From Paraburkholderia rhizosphaerae (GTDB lineage: Bacteria > Pseudomonadota > Gammaproteobacteria > Burkholderiales > Burkholderiaceae), in contig NZ_SORE01000037.1 in the NCBI RefSeq assembly GCF_004366595.1, forward strand, positions 1-55,002: a DNA stretch of 55,002 nt. The letters run 5' to 3'. Both the position numbers and the translations under genes were made by a program. Below the pieces are notes generated by a model that saw only the letters and a program-made list of their open reading frames with translations, did not search any database and was not told where the DNA came from. This document shows, piece after piece, positions 8,880 through 17,763 of this stretch (position 1 is the first letter of the stretch; every line of letters starts with the position of its first letter).

Positions 8880-9731
8880 TTATCCCTTCGTCGCGCCGAA
8901 CGTCAGGCCCGTGACGAAGTGTTTCTGCATCGCGAAGAACATCAGCACCGACGGCAGCGCCGCGAGCACCGACCCGGCCGACACAAGGTTCCACGCAGTC
9001 GTCCACTGGCCGCGCAACGCGGCGACGCCGACCGTGATCGGCGCGGCGTCGTCGCCTTGCGTGAGGCACAACGCCCAGAAGTAGTCGTTCCACACGAAGG
9101 TGAACACGAGAATGCCGAGCGCGGCGAGCGCCGGACGCACGAGCGGCAACACGATGCGCGCGTAGACGGCCCATTCGCTCGCGCCTTCGACGCGTGCGGC
9201 TTCGATCAGTTCGTACGGCAACTGGCGGATGAAATTGCGCAGGAACAGCGTGCAAAAACCGGTCTGGAATGCGATGTGAAAGAGGACCAGCCCCCAGACC
9301 GTGTTATAGAGGCCAAAGTCGAGCGTCAGCTGCCGGACCGGAATCATCAGGATCTGCACCGGCACGAAGTTACCGGCGACGAATATCGCGAGCAGCACCA
9401 TATTGCCGCGAAACCGGTAATTCGCTAGCGCATGGCCAGCCATCGACGCGAGAAAGATCGCCACCGCAACCGACGGCAGCGTGATCAGCACGCTGTTCAG
9501 GAAGTAATGCAGCATCGGCGTCTCGGTGAGCGCGACGCGGTAGTTCTCGACCAGCGCGAACTGCTTCGGCCAGCCCCAGTAATTGCCGGCGGAGAGCTCA
9601 TCGCTTGAGCGGATCGAGGTGGTCAACACCGCCAGCAACGGCAGCAGCCATAGCAGCAGCGCGCAGGGCAGCGATATCTTGTACAGCAGGCGGCTGCCGG
9701 GGCGCCAACGCGAAACGGGCATCGGATACAT
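8880..9731 (-). CDS. Carbohydrate ABC transporter permease (MalG-like)
   Basis: This 283-residue integral membrane protein has six predicted helices and the ABC-importer EAA loop at about 177-200 (EAARVEGASEWAVYARIVLP), which docks on the ATPase. It is of the carbohydrate CUT1 MalG type by length and by the N-terminal helix plus periplasmic loop. It starts 9 bp after the partner permease stops, so the two are one operon and would form the membrane heterodimer. No ATPase or solute-binding protein is nearby, so these subunits must borrow them from elsewhere in the genome or be non-functional. Confidence 0.92.
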   Translation of the reverse strand: MYPMPVSRWRPGSRLLYKISLPCALLLWLLPLLAVLTTSIRSSDELSAGNYWGWPKQFALVENYRVALTETPMLHYFLNSVLITLPSVAVAIFLASMAGHALANYRFRGNMVLLAIFVAGNFVPVQILMIPVRQLTLDFGLYNTVWGLVLFHIAFQTGFCTLFLRNFIRQLPYELIEAARVEGASEWAVYARIVLPLVRPALAALGILVFTFVWNDYFWALCLTQGDDAAPITVGVAALRGQWTTAWNLVSAGSVLAALPSVLMFFAMQKHFVTGLTFGATKG

Positions 9732-9740
9732 CGTGGTTCC

Positions 9741-10655
9741 TCAGGATTCGCTGCGCACAAGCCGGCGCAGCTGCCAGACGATAAAGGCGAGCATGATCAG
9801 AAACAGGACCACCGCGATCGATGCCGAATAGCCTTCGCGGTAGTACTTGATCGCCTGGTCGTACATGTAATAGGCGAGCACGGTGGAGCTATCGAATGGC
9901 CCGCCGCCGCTCATCACCGAAATCAGATCGAAGCTGCGCAGCGCGCCGATCACGGTCAGCACGAACGCCATGAACGTGGCGGGTCGCAGTTGCGGCAGGA
10001 TCACATGCCACAGCAGCCGGAAGCCTTTCGCGCCTTCCATGCGCGCGGCCTCGATCACCTCGCTATTGATGCCGGTGAGGCCGGTCAGATACAGAATCAT
10101 GCAGAACGGAATTTGCGGCCATAGCGCCGCGAAGATGATGCCGTAGGTCACGTAGCGAGGGTCGCCGAGCACCGGAATGCCGTACCCGATAATGAGCTTG
10201 AGCAGACCGAAGGTCGGATCGTAGAACCAGCTGAACACGAGCCCGACAACGACACCCGGCAGCACGAACGGCGCGAAGAAAAGCGACTTCACGAGCCGGA
10301 TACCACGCACGCTCTGATTCAGATAGAGCGCGAACGCGAGGCCGATGGGCGGCGCGAGCAGAAAGAGCACGAGCCACAGCACGTTGTTTCTCAACGCGAC
10401 GTAGAACGTGTCGGAGCGCAGCAGCTCCGCGTAGTTCGCGAGGCCGATGAAGGTGCGCGGTGTCATGCCGTCCCAGTTGTAGAAGCTGAGCACGATGCTG
10501 CTCAGCACCGGGTAGACCACATAGAGCGCGAAGATCAGCGCGCCGGGCAGCAGAAACAGCAGCGCCGCGCGATTGCGCCGCCGGCTCAGCGGCGCACGGC
10601 GCTTGCGCGGCGGGCGGCTCGCGCCGGCGGCAGGTTCGGACAGGGTCGTGGACAT
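9741..10655 (-). CDS. Carbohydrate ABC transporter permease (MalF-like)
   Basis: A 304-residue protein with an Arg-rich cytosolic N-terminus (about 17-29), six membrane helices and an EAA loop at about 202-221 (EAARMEGAKGFRLLWHVILP). It is the first gene of a two-permease operon with the MalG-like gene and belongs to the CUT1 sugar/sugar-alcohol/glycerol-phosphate importer family. Substrate is unknown because the binding protein is missing; the usual gene order would put it just upstream, where about 490 bp without a recognisable gene is found. Confidence 0.92.
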   Translation of the reverse strand: MSTTLSEPAAGASRPPRKRRAPLSRRRNRAALLFLLPGALIFALYVVYPVLSSIVLSFYNWDGMTPRTFIGLANYAELLRSDTFYVALRNNVLWLVLFLLAPPIGLAFALYLNQSVRGIRLVKSLFFAPFVLPGVVVGLVFSWFYDPTFGLLKLIIGYGIPVLGDPRYVTYGIIFAALWPQIPFCMILYLTGLTGINSEVIEAARMEGAKGFRLLWHVILPQLRPATFMAFVLTVIGALRSFDLISVMSGGGPFDSSTVLAYYMYDQAIKYYREGYSASIAVVLFLIMLAFIVWQLRRLVRSES

Positions 10656-11141
10656 TCGGTTTCCTCGCGCGAGACAACTGCGCAGGGCACAACTGGACGT
10701 GGCGCGTGTTCGGGCGTTCCGGCCAGCTCTGGCCCGAGTTCAAGCGGGTTGGGACATAGACGAAAAAAGTAGCTGAGCCGTTCGGCTCACGCAACCTTTG
10801 AACGGTCGTCTTAATATGTGGGTAGCGTGCTCGATGTACTCGATGCATTGGGTGCCGTTGTGACGGCGCGCTGGCGGCGATCAGCGTGCACGTATTGTTC
10901 AGGTTGTTTGGCAATGCTGACGATAATGAATCGGCTTTGCTGACAAGCTTCTCAGGTTCGCGGCCACGGGCATGCGATACCTTCATTCACGTTGAGATTT
11001 TTTAATGGAAGAACGGGGAAAACTGAGGCGTTATTGAAGTGTCGATGCCCGCGCGATGTACGGTGCCGCGGACGCGGATGAAGAAAATTGCGTGCCCGGC
11101 TATCGACAGGACAGTGTTTCACTTAACGCACGGAATTTCTC
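10656..11141. other. Divergent intergenic region
   Basis: About 490 bp between the ABC permease operon (leftward) and a DUF4148 gene (rightward). I looked for an end of a solute-binding protein on the minus strand and found none. Promoters for both flanking units are expected here. Confidence 0.5.
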
Positions 11142-11408
11142 ATGAAGGCTAGCATTACGACGTTGACCGCAATCATCACCCTCGCTTCGAGCATGGCCGT
11201 TCGCGCGCAAACGAACGTCGAAGCGCCATCGCAACCGCAGAACATCACACCGGCGCAAGCGTCGCAAATGTCGCAGTCGCCCGCGCCGACCACCACGAAC
11301 CTCACGAGCATGGAAAAGACCCGCGCGCAGGTCTATCGGGAACTGGTACAGGCGCAGCGTGACGGACAGATCGCGAGGTTGAACCGTACCGTGTACGCCC
11401 ACCATTGA
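11142..11408 (+). CDS. DUF4148 small exported protein
   Basis: An 88-residue protein with a cleavable signal peptide (about 1-23, ending AVRAQ) and the C-terminal DUF4148 signature TRAQVYRELVQAQRDGQIARL. These proteins are abundant in Burkholderia and relatives, are predicted periplasmic, and have no known biochemical role. Two further members lie in this window (17289 and 20681). ATG 11142 follows the weak site AATTTCTC, so the start is chosen on the signal peptide. Confidence 0.88.
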   Translation: MKASITTLTAIITLASSMAVRAQTNVEAPSQPQNITPAQASQMSQSPAPTTTNLTSMEKTRAQVYRELVQAQRDGQIARLNRTVYAHH

Positions 11409-11489
11409 ACCTGGTGAACAGATAGGACCTCCAGCCGCATCGTCTGAATAGAATCGGGCTATCCGTTCATTCAAGTCAAAGGTGGCCGT

Positions 11490-12785
11490 GTGGGAGTTTC
11501 GTCTATTGGCGCTGGGGGCGCGGCGTCGTCCGGAGCTGTCAATGAGAGTCCGGAAGTGACCCGGGCGAGGCAGGAAGTGGCGGCGAACAACGCAAAAAAC
11601 AGGGCACCGGGAGGGCCGGTGCAAAAGCAAGCGGCTAGCGCGGTGACCAGCGGACCGGCCCAGCGCAATGGGTCGCCGCACGCCGAAGATCCCGGCGACA
11701 CGCGTGCACGTGCACCGGGGGGGTACCACGGTACGTGGTTGACCGTGGGCGGGTTGGCGCTGCCTGGTGTGTACGAGCGTACGGCGCAAAGCCCGGTGCC
11801 CGAAAATTACGCTAACCTGGCCAACCAATCGACGATGACAGGTCTTGAGTACGCGATGTGGGCTAGTCGCGACGCCTTCAGCTGGCCCGCCTACGCCGCG
11901 GGGATGACGCTTGGAGCCGGTGTCGGGATGGGCCTTGGGGTAGACGACATGGTCAAGACGGGCCAGAAGATGGGCGCGAATCCGGATTCTGAACAGGCTA
12001 AATGGGATTTCGCAAACGCGTCTGTCCATACGCTCGCGAACGGAGTCGCGATGGCATTGGCGCCGCTTTCGCCCGCCGTCGCATTTGTGCCGCTCATGCT
12101 ACCCGAAGTCGGCGACGCATATCGGGCCTGGGGACTAGCGAATCAGCAAAACGCCCTACAGCAAGAAGGTAAGGATACTGAAGCGGCAGCAGTGCAACAG
12201 AGCCATACGCTTGCATCGCTCAATGCAACGCCCGTCATTAACTGGTTCGCGCCGTTTTACGAAAAAGCACTGACTCCCGCGATCGAAAAATTCGAAATCG
12301 CGCATGGAAACTGCGGAGGTCAACCTGCGCCATCGGAATTGCCGCCCGGAACAGCAACCAATCCCGTTGTCGTCGACTACTACGGAAATGCGATGAACGA
12401 GCGCGCGCAGTGGCTTGCGGGAAACATGCTGCCGTTCATGCAGCAGAGGTTTAACGAAGAAAAGGCCCGATCTCCGGACACGGACACGGTCACGATTGTC
12501 GCGCGTTGGCCGCAGACCTTTAACTGGCCTTCGAGCGTACCGGCTCAGCCAATGCGTAAATTCGACCGCGCGATCGCGCTGACCTATTCGGAGAAAGCGG
12601 GCAACGTCGTGGCGACTTACTTTGGCCGGGACGTCGATGGGACATATCGCTTGCCGCCTTCCAACCACGACATTGCGCTACGTCCCGATGCCCGGCATCG
12701 GATCTTCTACTCGCAGATGTTCACGCCCGGCCAGTCGACACCTGTGTTCCCGGATCACGACTCGCCAATGGTCAGACAGTCGTGA
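11490..12785 (+). CDS. Unrecognised protein with effector-like N-terminus
   Basis: A 431-residue protein starting at GTG 11490 behind an AAAGGTGG site. I do not recognise the family. The first 70 residues are rich in Ser, Gly, Ala, Gln and Pro with no signal peptide, a look shared with type III secreted effectors. A Gly-rich weakly hydrophobic segment lies at about 132-150 and a second hydrophobic region at about 179-205 (ANGVAMALAPLSPAVAFVPL), possibly membrane-inserting. The C-terminal part (about 290-425) is polar and folded-looking, with DYYGNAMNERAQ and ARHRIFYSQMFTPGQ. No secretion-system genes are in view. It runs convergent to the porin gene. Secretion is inference only. Confidence 0.75.
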   Translation: MGVSSIGAGGAASSGAVNESPEVTRARQEVAANNAKNRAPGGPVQKQAASAVTSGPAQRNGSPHAEDPGDTRARAPGGYHGTWLTVGGLALPGVYERTAQSPVPENYANLANQSTMTGLEYAMWASRDAFSWPAYAAGMTLGAGVGMGLGVDDMVKTGQKMGANPDSEQAKWDFANASVHTLANGVAMALAPLSPAVAFVPLMLPEVGDAYRAWGLANQQNALQQEGKDTEAAAVQQSHTLASLNATPVINWFAPFYEKALTPAIEKFEIAHGNCGGQPAPSELPPGTATNPVVVDYYGNAMNERAQWLAGNMLPFMQQRFNEEKARSPDTDTVTIVARWPQTFNWPSSVPAQPMRKFDRAIALTYSEKAGNVVATYFGRDVDGTYRLPPSNHDIALRPDARHRIFYSQMFTPGQSTPVFPDHDSPMVRQS

Positions 12786-12797
12786 TCGATCGGGGCC

Positions 12798-14072
12798 TCA
12801 GAATATCGTGCGCAAGCCTGTCGCAAGAATATAGTTCGTCGACTGAAAGCCATTGAATGCCGCGCCGTTGAACTTCGAGAACATGTAGCCGGCGTACACA
12901 TCGGTGCGTCGCGTGAAGTGATAGTCGGCGAGCACCGAGTATTGCCACTGGTTGCCGCCCGCCACGCCTTGCGACTGTTCGGTCTGCGTGTCGTAGATAC
13001 CCGCGGCGACGTCAAAGCTCGGCGTGAACTGATAGTCGCCGCCGAAGAAGTAGACGTTAGTCGAGGTGGTCGTCGTCGTGTTGACTAGCGTACCCGAGAA
13101 GCCGAAATAATCGGCGATCGTACCGGCCGGCGCCGGATCTGACGGCGGCTTGATCACGAAGCGCTCATAGCCGCCCTTGATCGTCGCGTTGGCGAATTTG
13201 TACTTCGCCGCGATCATATAGTCGTAGTCGTTGTCCAGCGATAGCGTACCGACGTTCTGGCCGATCAGCGGGCTGTCGATCGCATTGGCGCCGACTAGCA
13301 AGCCCGAATGGACGATATCGCGCGCCTGGTAGTAAGTTGCCTGAATACCGAACGAGTTGTTCTGATAACCGGCTACCGCACCGAACGTCGAGCCGTCGCC
13401 GAAGTGTCCCGCGACGCCGCCCAAACTATAGGAAACACCGAAGTTGAAGTCGCCGATCTGATTCGTGTACTTGATGTTGTTATCGGTTCGTGATCCTTCC
13501 GTAATGCCGCCGGCCGAATACGATCCCGAGAAACCGAGCGGTGAGAACAACTGCGACTGGAACAACGGGTCGTACGACGTAATCACGTCATAGCCGAATG
13601 TGGTCGAGCGGCCGAATGCGATGGAACCAAACTTATCGTCTCGCAGTCCGACGTAAGCGGCGCGATTGAAGAACTGACCGTTCAGAGCGGATGCGGCCCC
13701 AACCGTGTTTTTCGGACCCGCAAGCGAAGCGGCGGCGTTATTCAACTGTCCACTAGGCAAATTGAAGCCCGATTCGAGGTCGAAGAACGCATGCAATCCG
13801 CCGCCGAGATTCTCGTTACCGCGTATCCCCCAGCGCGGATCCGAAATACCGCCGTTGAAGAGCCCAAAGACAGGCTTCTGAAATTGTGTGCTGACCTTAC
13901 TGACAGGATTGACCGTGGTCGGAAACGCAGCACTCGCATTCGGGTTATGTTCGACCACCCCCACCGCGACGTCCAATACCCCATAAAGCGTCACACTATT
14001 GCCGTCGTCCGCATGCGCGATGTCGAACAGCGAACCCAGCACCAAGGCGGCGACCCAATGCCGTCTTCTCAT
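12798..14072 (-). CDS. Gram-negative general porin (OmpC/Porin_4 type)
   Basis: A 424-residue outer-membrane porin with an N-terminal signal peptide ending AHA, then SVTLYGVLDVAVG, the hallmark first strand of Burkholderia/Neisseria porins. Further cues are GIRGNENLGGGLHAFFDLES, NRAAYVGLRDDKFGSIAFGR and a terminal Phe (ATGLRTIF), the signal for outer-membrane insertion. It forms trimeric diffusion channels for small solutes. Ribosome site GGAGAC lies just before the ATG. It is divergent from the two-component operon at 14400, so envelope regulation by that system is possible but unproven. Confidence 0.95.
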   Translation of the reverse strand: MRRRHWVAALVLGSLFDIAHADDGNSVTLYGVLDVAVGVVEHNPNASAAFPTTVNPVSKVSTQFQKPVFGLFNGGISDPRWGIRGNENLGGGLHAFFDLESGFNLPSGQLNNAAASLAGPKNTVGAASALNGQFFNRAAYVGLRDDKFGSIAFGRSTTFGYDVITSYDPLFQSQLFSPLGFSGSYSAGGITEGSRTDNNIKYTNQIGDFNFGVSYSLGGVAGHFGDGSTFGAVAGYQNNSFGIQATYYQARDIVHSGLLVGANAIDSPLIGQNVGTLSLDNDYDYMIAAKYKFANATIKGGYERFVIKPPSDPAPAGTIADYFGFSGTLVNTTTTTSTNVYFFGGDYQFTPSFDVAAGIYDTQTEQSQGVAGGNQWQYSVLADYHFTRRTDVYAGYMFSKFNGAAFNGFQSTNYILATGLRTIF

Positions 14073-14399
14073 ACGCGTCTCCTCAATGTCACCCGTGAAA
14101 AACCAGTTGTCCGCGCCGTTGCGGCGCGTGCGGCGCTATGCCGCCCAAATATTTCCCGGCGAAATATAGCAATGCCACATAGTTGGATGCGCGCAATGCA
14201 GTTTTGCGAAAAGCTGAATTACCGGGTAGCCTCTTACTGGCGCTGGGTGCCGCCCGAAGATGAAAAATTATTCATCTAATTGCAACGGTTCAGATGGATA
14301 GCGTCACGTAAGCTGACAGTAACGAATGGGGGCGAACGCTAGACGGACCGCATCGGTTGGAGAGAATGCCGTGACGACGCGCGAGGCGATTGAATCACT
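14073..14399. promoter_or_regulatory. Divergent promoter region, porin and two-component operon
   Basis: About 330 bp separate the starts of the leftward porin and rightward response-regulator genes, so both promoters lie here. Around 14305-14324 are two adjacent decamers, CACGTAAGCT and GACAGTAACG, which loosely resemble the GACGTAAAGCG direct repeats found upstream of the paralogous regulator at 323. A shared binding site is possible but the match is weak. Confidence 0.4.
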
Positions 14400-15077
14400 A
14401 TGTTGAGAGTGCTCACGATCGAAGACGACGAAATCGCAGCTGGCGAGATCGTCAACGAACTCAGCCGGAGAGGCTTCTCCGTGCATTGGATCGACAATGG
14501 CAAAGAGGGTATGGTTAATGCGCTTAACGATAACTACGACGTGATCACGCTCGACCGGATGCTGCCGGGCATGGACGGGCTGACTATTTTGACAACCATG
14601 CGCAGCATCGGCGTGATGACGCCGGTGCTGATGCTAAGCGCGCTCGGCGATGTCGATGAACGGGTGCGAGGCCTGCGCGCGGGCGGCGACGATTACCTGA
14701 CCAAACCGTTCGATCCCGAGGAAATGGTCGCGCGGCTCGAGGTGCTGCTGCGCAGACGCAATGCACCGATGCCGCAATCGGACGCGATGTTGTCGGTGGG
14801 GCCGATCGAACTCGATCTGGTCTCACGCAAGGTGCGTCGCGACGGCGAGGAAATCGCGCTGCTGCCGACCGAATACCGCGTGCTCGAATACATGATGCGT
14901 CACGCGGGTCGCACCATTACGCGCACGATGCTGTTCGAGGCGGTCTGGGGCTACCACTTCGATCCGGGCACCAACCTGATCGACGTGCATATGGGCCGCC
15001 TGCGCAAGAAGATCGATCCGCCCGGTGTGCACGCGGTGATCCAGACGGTGCGTGGGTCCGGCTACATGTTCGGCTAG
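14400..15077 (+). CDS. OmpR-family response regulator
   Basis: A 225-residue regulator with an intact receiver: acidic pocket E8-D9-D10, phospho-acceptor D52 (LDRMLPGMDG), switch S80 and K102 (LTKPFDP). A winged-helix DNA-binding domain occupies about 130-223, ending QTVRGSGYMF. The histidine kinase gene follows immediately on the same strand, so it is the cognate pair. The upstream porin gene is divergent. It is the likely functional parent or sister of the degenerate regulator at 323. Confidence 0.95.
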   Translation: MLRVLTIEDDEIAAGEIVNELSRRGFSVHWIDNGKEGMVNALNDNYDVITLDRMLPGMDGLTILTTMRSIGVMTPVLMLSALGDVDERVRGLRAGGDDYLTKPFDPEEMVARLEVLLRRRNAPMPQSDAMLSVGPIELDLVSRKVRRDGEEIALLPTEYRVLEYMMRHAGRTITRTMLFEAVWGYHFDPGTNLIDVHMGRLRKKIDPPGVHAVIQTVRGSGYMFG

Positions 15078-15120
15078 GGGGCAATATTTGAGCACGTTGT
15101 CCTCTCAAGGGTCTCGTGGC

Positions 15121-16500
15121 ATGACGCCTGATGTCGGCCGGCGCTGGCACACCACGACGTTCCGGCTCCTGCTGATGTATGGTGCGATTTTCGCCGTATC
15201 GGTGGTGCTGCTGCTTGGCTTCATGAGCTGGGTCGTCACCGGCGAGATGGAGCGGCAGAGCGATGTCGTGATGGACTGGCAGCTGAGGTACTTCGATGCG
15301 ATACCGCGCGCGCAGCTTGCCGAAACCATCGGGCACCGGCTTGAGCGCGAGCGGATGCATGCCGCGTATTACGGCCTGTTCGGCGCTAACGGCGAGCATC
15401 TCGCCGGCGATGTGACGCACCTGCCGCCCGGTATACCGACCGATCGCACGGGCGTCACGCTCGAGAACACGCTGCCGGTGAGCAGTCCGCAGGGCGCGCC
15501 GGTCGTGCGCGCCATGGCCGATCGGCGTCGCGACGGCGCAGTGATGCTGGTCGCGCGCGACCTGACGCACATCATCCTGATTCGCGACACGATCCTCAAC
15601 GCGCTGTTTGTCAGTAGCGGCCTTTGTCTCGCGGCGGGTGTCGCGGGCGGACTGGTGCTGGCGATGCGGCAGATGCGGCGCGTGCGCGAAATCCGTCGCG
15701 TCACGCAACTGATCGCGCAAGGCGATCTGAACCAGCGTTTGCCGGTCGGCGGCCGCGACGAACTCGACCTGCTGTCGCACCTCGTCAATCACATGCTCGA
15801 CGAAGTCGAACGACTGATGACCGAAGTCAAAGGAGCATGCGACGGCATTGCGCACGATTTGCGCACGCCGCTTGCCCATGTCCGCACGCTGCTCGCGCAT
15901 ATCGACGAAAGCGCGCGCGAGGACACGACCCTCGCGTGGCTGCCGATGCTCACTCGCGCGCGTACGGAAACGGATCATCTGCTGGAGCGCTTTCGCGCGA
16001 TGCTGCGCATTTCGGAAATCGGCACGCTGAAACGGCGTGGCGGATTTGCGGAAATCCAGCTCGACGAGCTGGTGCGCGATGTCTGCGAGTTATACGAACC
16101 GCTTGCCGAAAGCCAGTCGATCACGCTCACCGTCAACGCGGCGTCGGTTCCGGTCGTGCATGGCGACCGCGCGTTGCTATTCGAGGCATTGAGCAATCTG
16201 CTCGACAACGCGCTGAAGTTCACGCCCGCTGGCGGTGCGGTGCGTGTAAACCTCGAGCAAACCCGCGATGGCCCGCAAGTGGAGGTCATCGATAACGGAC
16301 CCGGTATTCCGGCCGAAGAACGCCATGCGGTGATGCAGCGTTTCTATCGCGGTGAACAGACCCGGCATATCGCCGGATCGGGACTGGGCCTCGGTATCGT
16401 CTCGGCGGTCCTGCGAGTTCACGATTTTTCCGCCCGTATCGGCAGCGCCGAGCCCGGCACGTGTGTGACGGTCGAATGCTGGCCGCACACGCTGGCGTAG
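15121..16500 (+). CDS. Sensor histidine kinase (EnvZ/PhoQ-like layout)
   Basis: The 459-residue kinase has a first membrane helix at about 15-37, a short periplasmic region to about 155, a second helix at about 160-182, a HAMP linker, the H-box CDGIAHDLRTPLAHVR with H245, and an ATPase domain with N-box (LLDNALKF), G1 (DNGPGIP) and G2 (GSGLGLGI). It phosphorylates the regulator encoded directly upstream. Start choice: ATG 15121 gives MTPDVGRRW; a TTG at 15088 in frame has a better AGGGGG ribosome site and would add 11 residues. The sensed signal is unknown. Confidence 0.93.
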   Translation: MTPDVGRRWHTTTFRLLLMYGAIFAVSVVLLLGFMSWVVTGEMERQSDVVMDWQLRYFDAIPRAQLAETIGHRLERERMHAAYYGLFGANGEHLAGDVTHLPPGIPTDRTGVTLENTLPVSSPQGAPVVRAMADRRRDGAVMLVARDLTHIILIRDTILNALFVSSGLCLAAGVAGGLVLAMRQMRRVREIRRVTQLIAQGDLNQRLPVGGRDELDLLSHLVNHMLDEVERLMTEVKGACDGIAHDLRTPLAHVRTLLAHIDESAREDTTLAWLPMLTRARTETDHLLERFRAMLRISEIGTLKRRGGFAEIQLDELVRDVCELYEPLAESQSITLTVNAASVPVVHGDRALLFEALSNLLDNALKFTPAGGAVRVNLEQTRDGPQVEVIDNGPGIPAEERHAVMQRFYRGEQTRHIAGSGLGLGIVSAVLRVHDFSARIGSAEPGTCVTVECWPHTLA

Positions 16501-16557
16501 CGAGGTAGCGACGGTAGCGGCGCCGGACCCATCCAATCGAACTTCGTCACTGACTGC

Positions 16558-17247
16558 ATGCGAATTCTTCTTGTTTCCCCGGAGCATCCGGAAGCCACAT
16601 GGCTTCATAAGGCCTTTCGCGAAAGCGCGCACAGCGTGCAGCGTGCGGACGACATCCGCGATGGGGTGTTTCTCGCCACGCACGATCCGTTCGACGCGAT
16701 TGTCGCGCTCGCGATGGAGCCGGCGTCGCAGGCCGAACTACTGCACGCGCTGCCCGCGCTATCGAGCGTGGACGAAGCGCCGGTGATCATCGCGCTGGTG
16801 CGCGGGCTGCCCGCGGCGGAGCGGGTCCGTTTGCTGCGCGCGGGTGCGGATGTGTGCCTGACTCCGCCTTACTCGTTTGTCGAAATTCACGAGCGCATCG
16901 TTGCGATGCAACGGATCACCGTCGCATTGCCGGCCGAACCGGTCAGCAGCGCGGCGCAGATCACCGTGCAACTCGATGCGGCCACCCGCGAGCTGGTCGC
17001 GGGCGCGGGTCGCGTTGCGCTGACGAGGCGTGAGTACCAGTTGCTCGAATGCCTGCTGCGGCGCTTCGATGCGCCGGTGCCGCGCGATCAGTTGATTCGC
17101 TACGCGTGGTCGGAGAAGGAAGAGGTCGATCCGGCATGTGTGAACCTTGTCGTATCGCGGCTGCGCCGCAAGCTCGCCGGGCGCTGTCCTCAGGTGCGCA
17201 TCGAGACGGTCAGCCGCTACGGCTATCAGCTGTCCGCCGAAGCTTGA
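16558..17247 (+). CDS. OmpR-type regulator with fully degenerate receiver
   Basis: A 229-residue protein with an N-terminal receiver-like domain (about 1-115) and a winged-helix domain (about 130-227; TRREYQLLECLLRR, NLVVSRLRRKL, ETVSRYGYQL). Every residue needed for phosphorylation is absent: the acidic pocket reads SPEH, the Asp position is L51 (AIVALAMEP), the switch Ser/Thr is L80 and the Lys is P103 (CLTPPYS). The gene is 57 bp downstream of the kinase and probably co-transcribed with the complete pair. It could act as an independent DNA-binding protein or by heterodimerising with the intact regulator. The DNA-binding half looks sound. Confidence 0.88.
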   Translation: MRILLVSPEHPEATWLHKAFRESAHSVQRADDIRDGVFLATHDPFDAIVALAMEPASQAELLHALPALSSVDEAPVIIALVRGLPAAERVRLLRAGADVCLTPPYSFVEIHERIVAMQRITVALPAEPVSSAAQITVQLDAATRELVAGAGRVALTRREYQLLECLLRRFDAPVPRDQLIRYAWSEKEEVDPACVNLVVSRLRRKLAGRCPQVRIETVSRYGYQLSAEA

Positions 17248-17288
17248 GCGTAGCGCGCGCCCGATCTCATCGCGCGCATCTTGCGTGC

Positions 17289-17561
17289 TCAACCGTGCGA
17301 GTACAGCGTCTGGTTCAGATACTGATACTGCCCGTCCTTTTCCGCGTGCACGAGATCCTGATACACCTGTGCTCGAGTCAGGCCGGTCACGGGCTGACCA
17401 TACGGCGGCGTCCATTGTCCGGCCTGCGACACAGACGATGACGGTGCGGCGGGTGCAGTCGCGCCGTTTGCGGCCGGGGTCGCCGGCGCGGCGGTCTGGG
17501 CGAACACCGGGCTGCACAGCGCGGCGCCGGCTAATGCGCAGATGGCAAGGGCGAGTTTCAT
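17289..17561 (-). CDS. DUF4148 small exported protein
   Basis: A 90-residue protein with a signal peptide (MKLALAICALAGAALCSPVFAQ), an Ala/Pro-rich linker, and the DUF4148 signature LTRAQVYQDLVHAEKDGQYQ close to the C-terminus. The ATG at 17561 is preceded by GAGGAA. Function is unknown, periplasmic location is predicted. It is convergent with the degenerate regulator gene and lies downstream of a truncated efflux gene. Confidence 0.88.
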   Translation of the reverse strand: MKLALAICALAGAALCSPVFAQTAAPATPAANGATAPAAPSSSVSQAGQWTPPYGQPVTGLTRAQVYQDLVHAEKDGQYQYLNQTLYSHG

Positions 17562-17763
17562 CGAAAGTTCCTCGTAAAGTTGAAAGAAGGGGACCGCGTC
17601 GATCAATGCGAGTACATCGGCAGCGGTCAGAGTTAGTGTAAGAAGGAGCCCGTAGCGGTTCGGCCGTATGACGATGAAAACTCGTTCATTTAGCGGCTTT
17701 CGGCGCGCTGTGCTATGTCGGATGCGCGTCCTGCGCAACAGGGGTGCTGTGCGCATCGCCGTT

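Noticed and set aside
8830..8880. Possible terminator (T-run on minus strand) after the ABC permease operon.
   Set aside because: The sequence before the T-run does not form a convincing stem.
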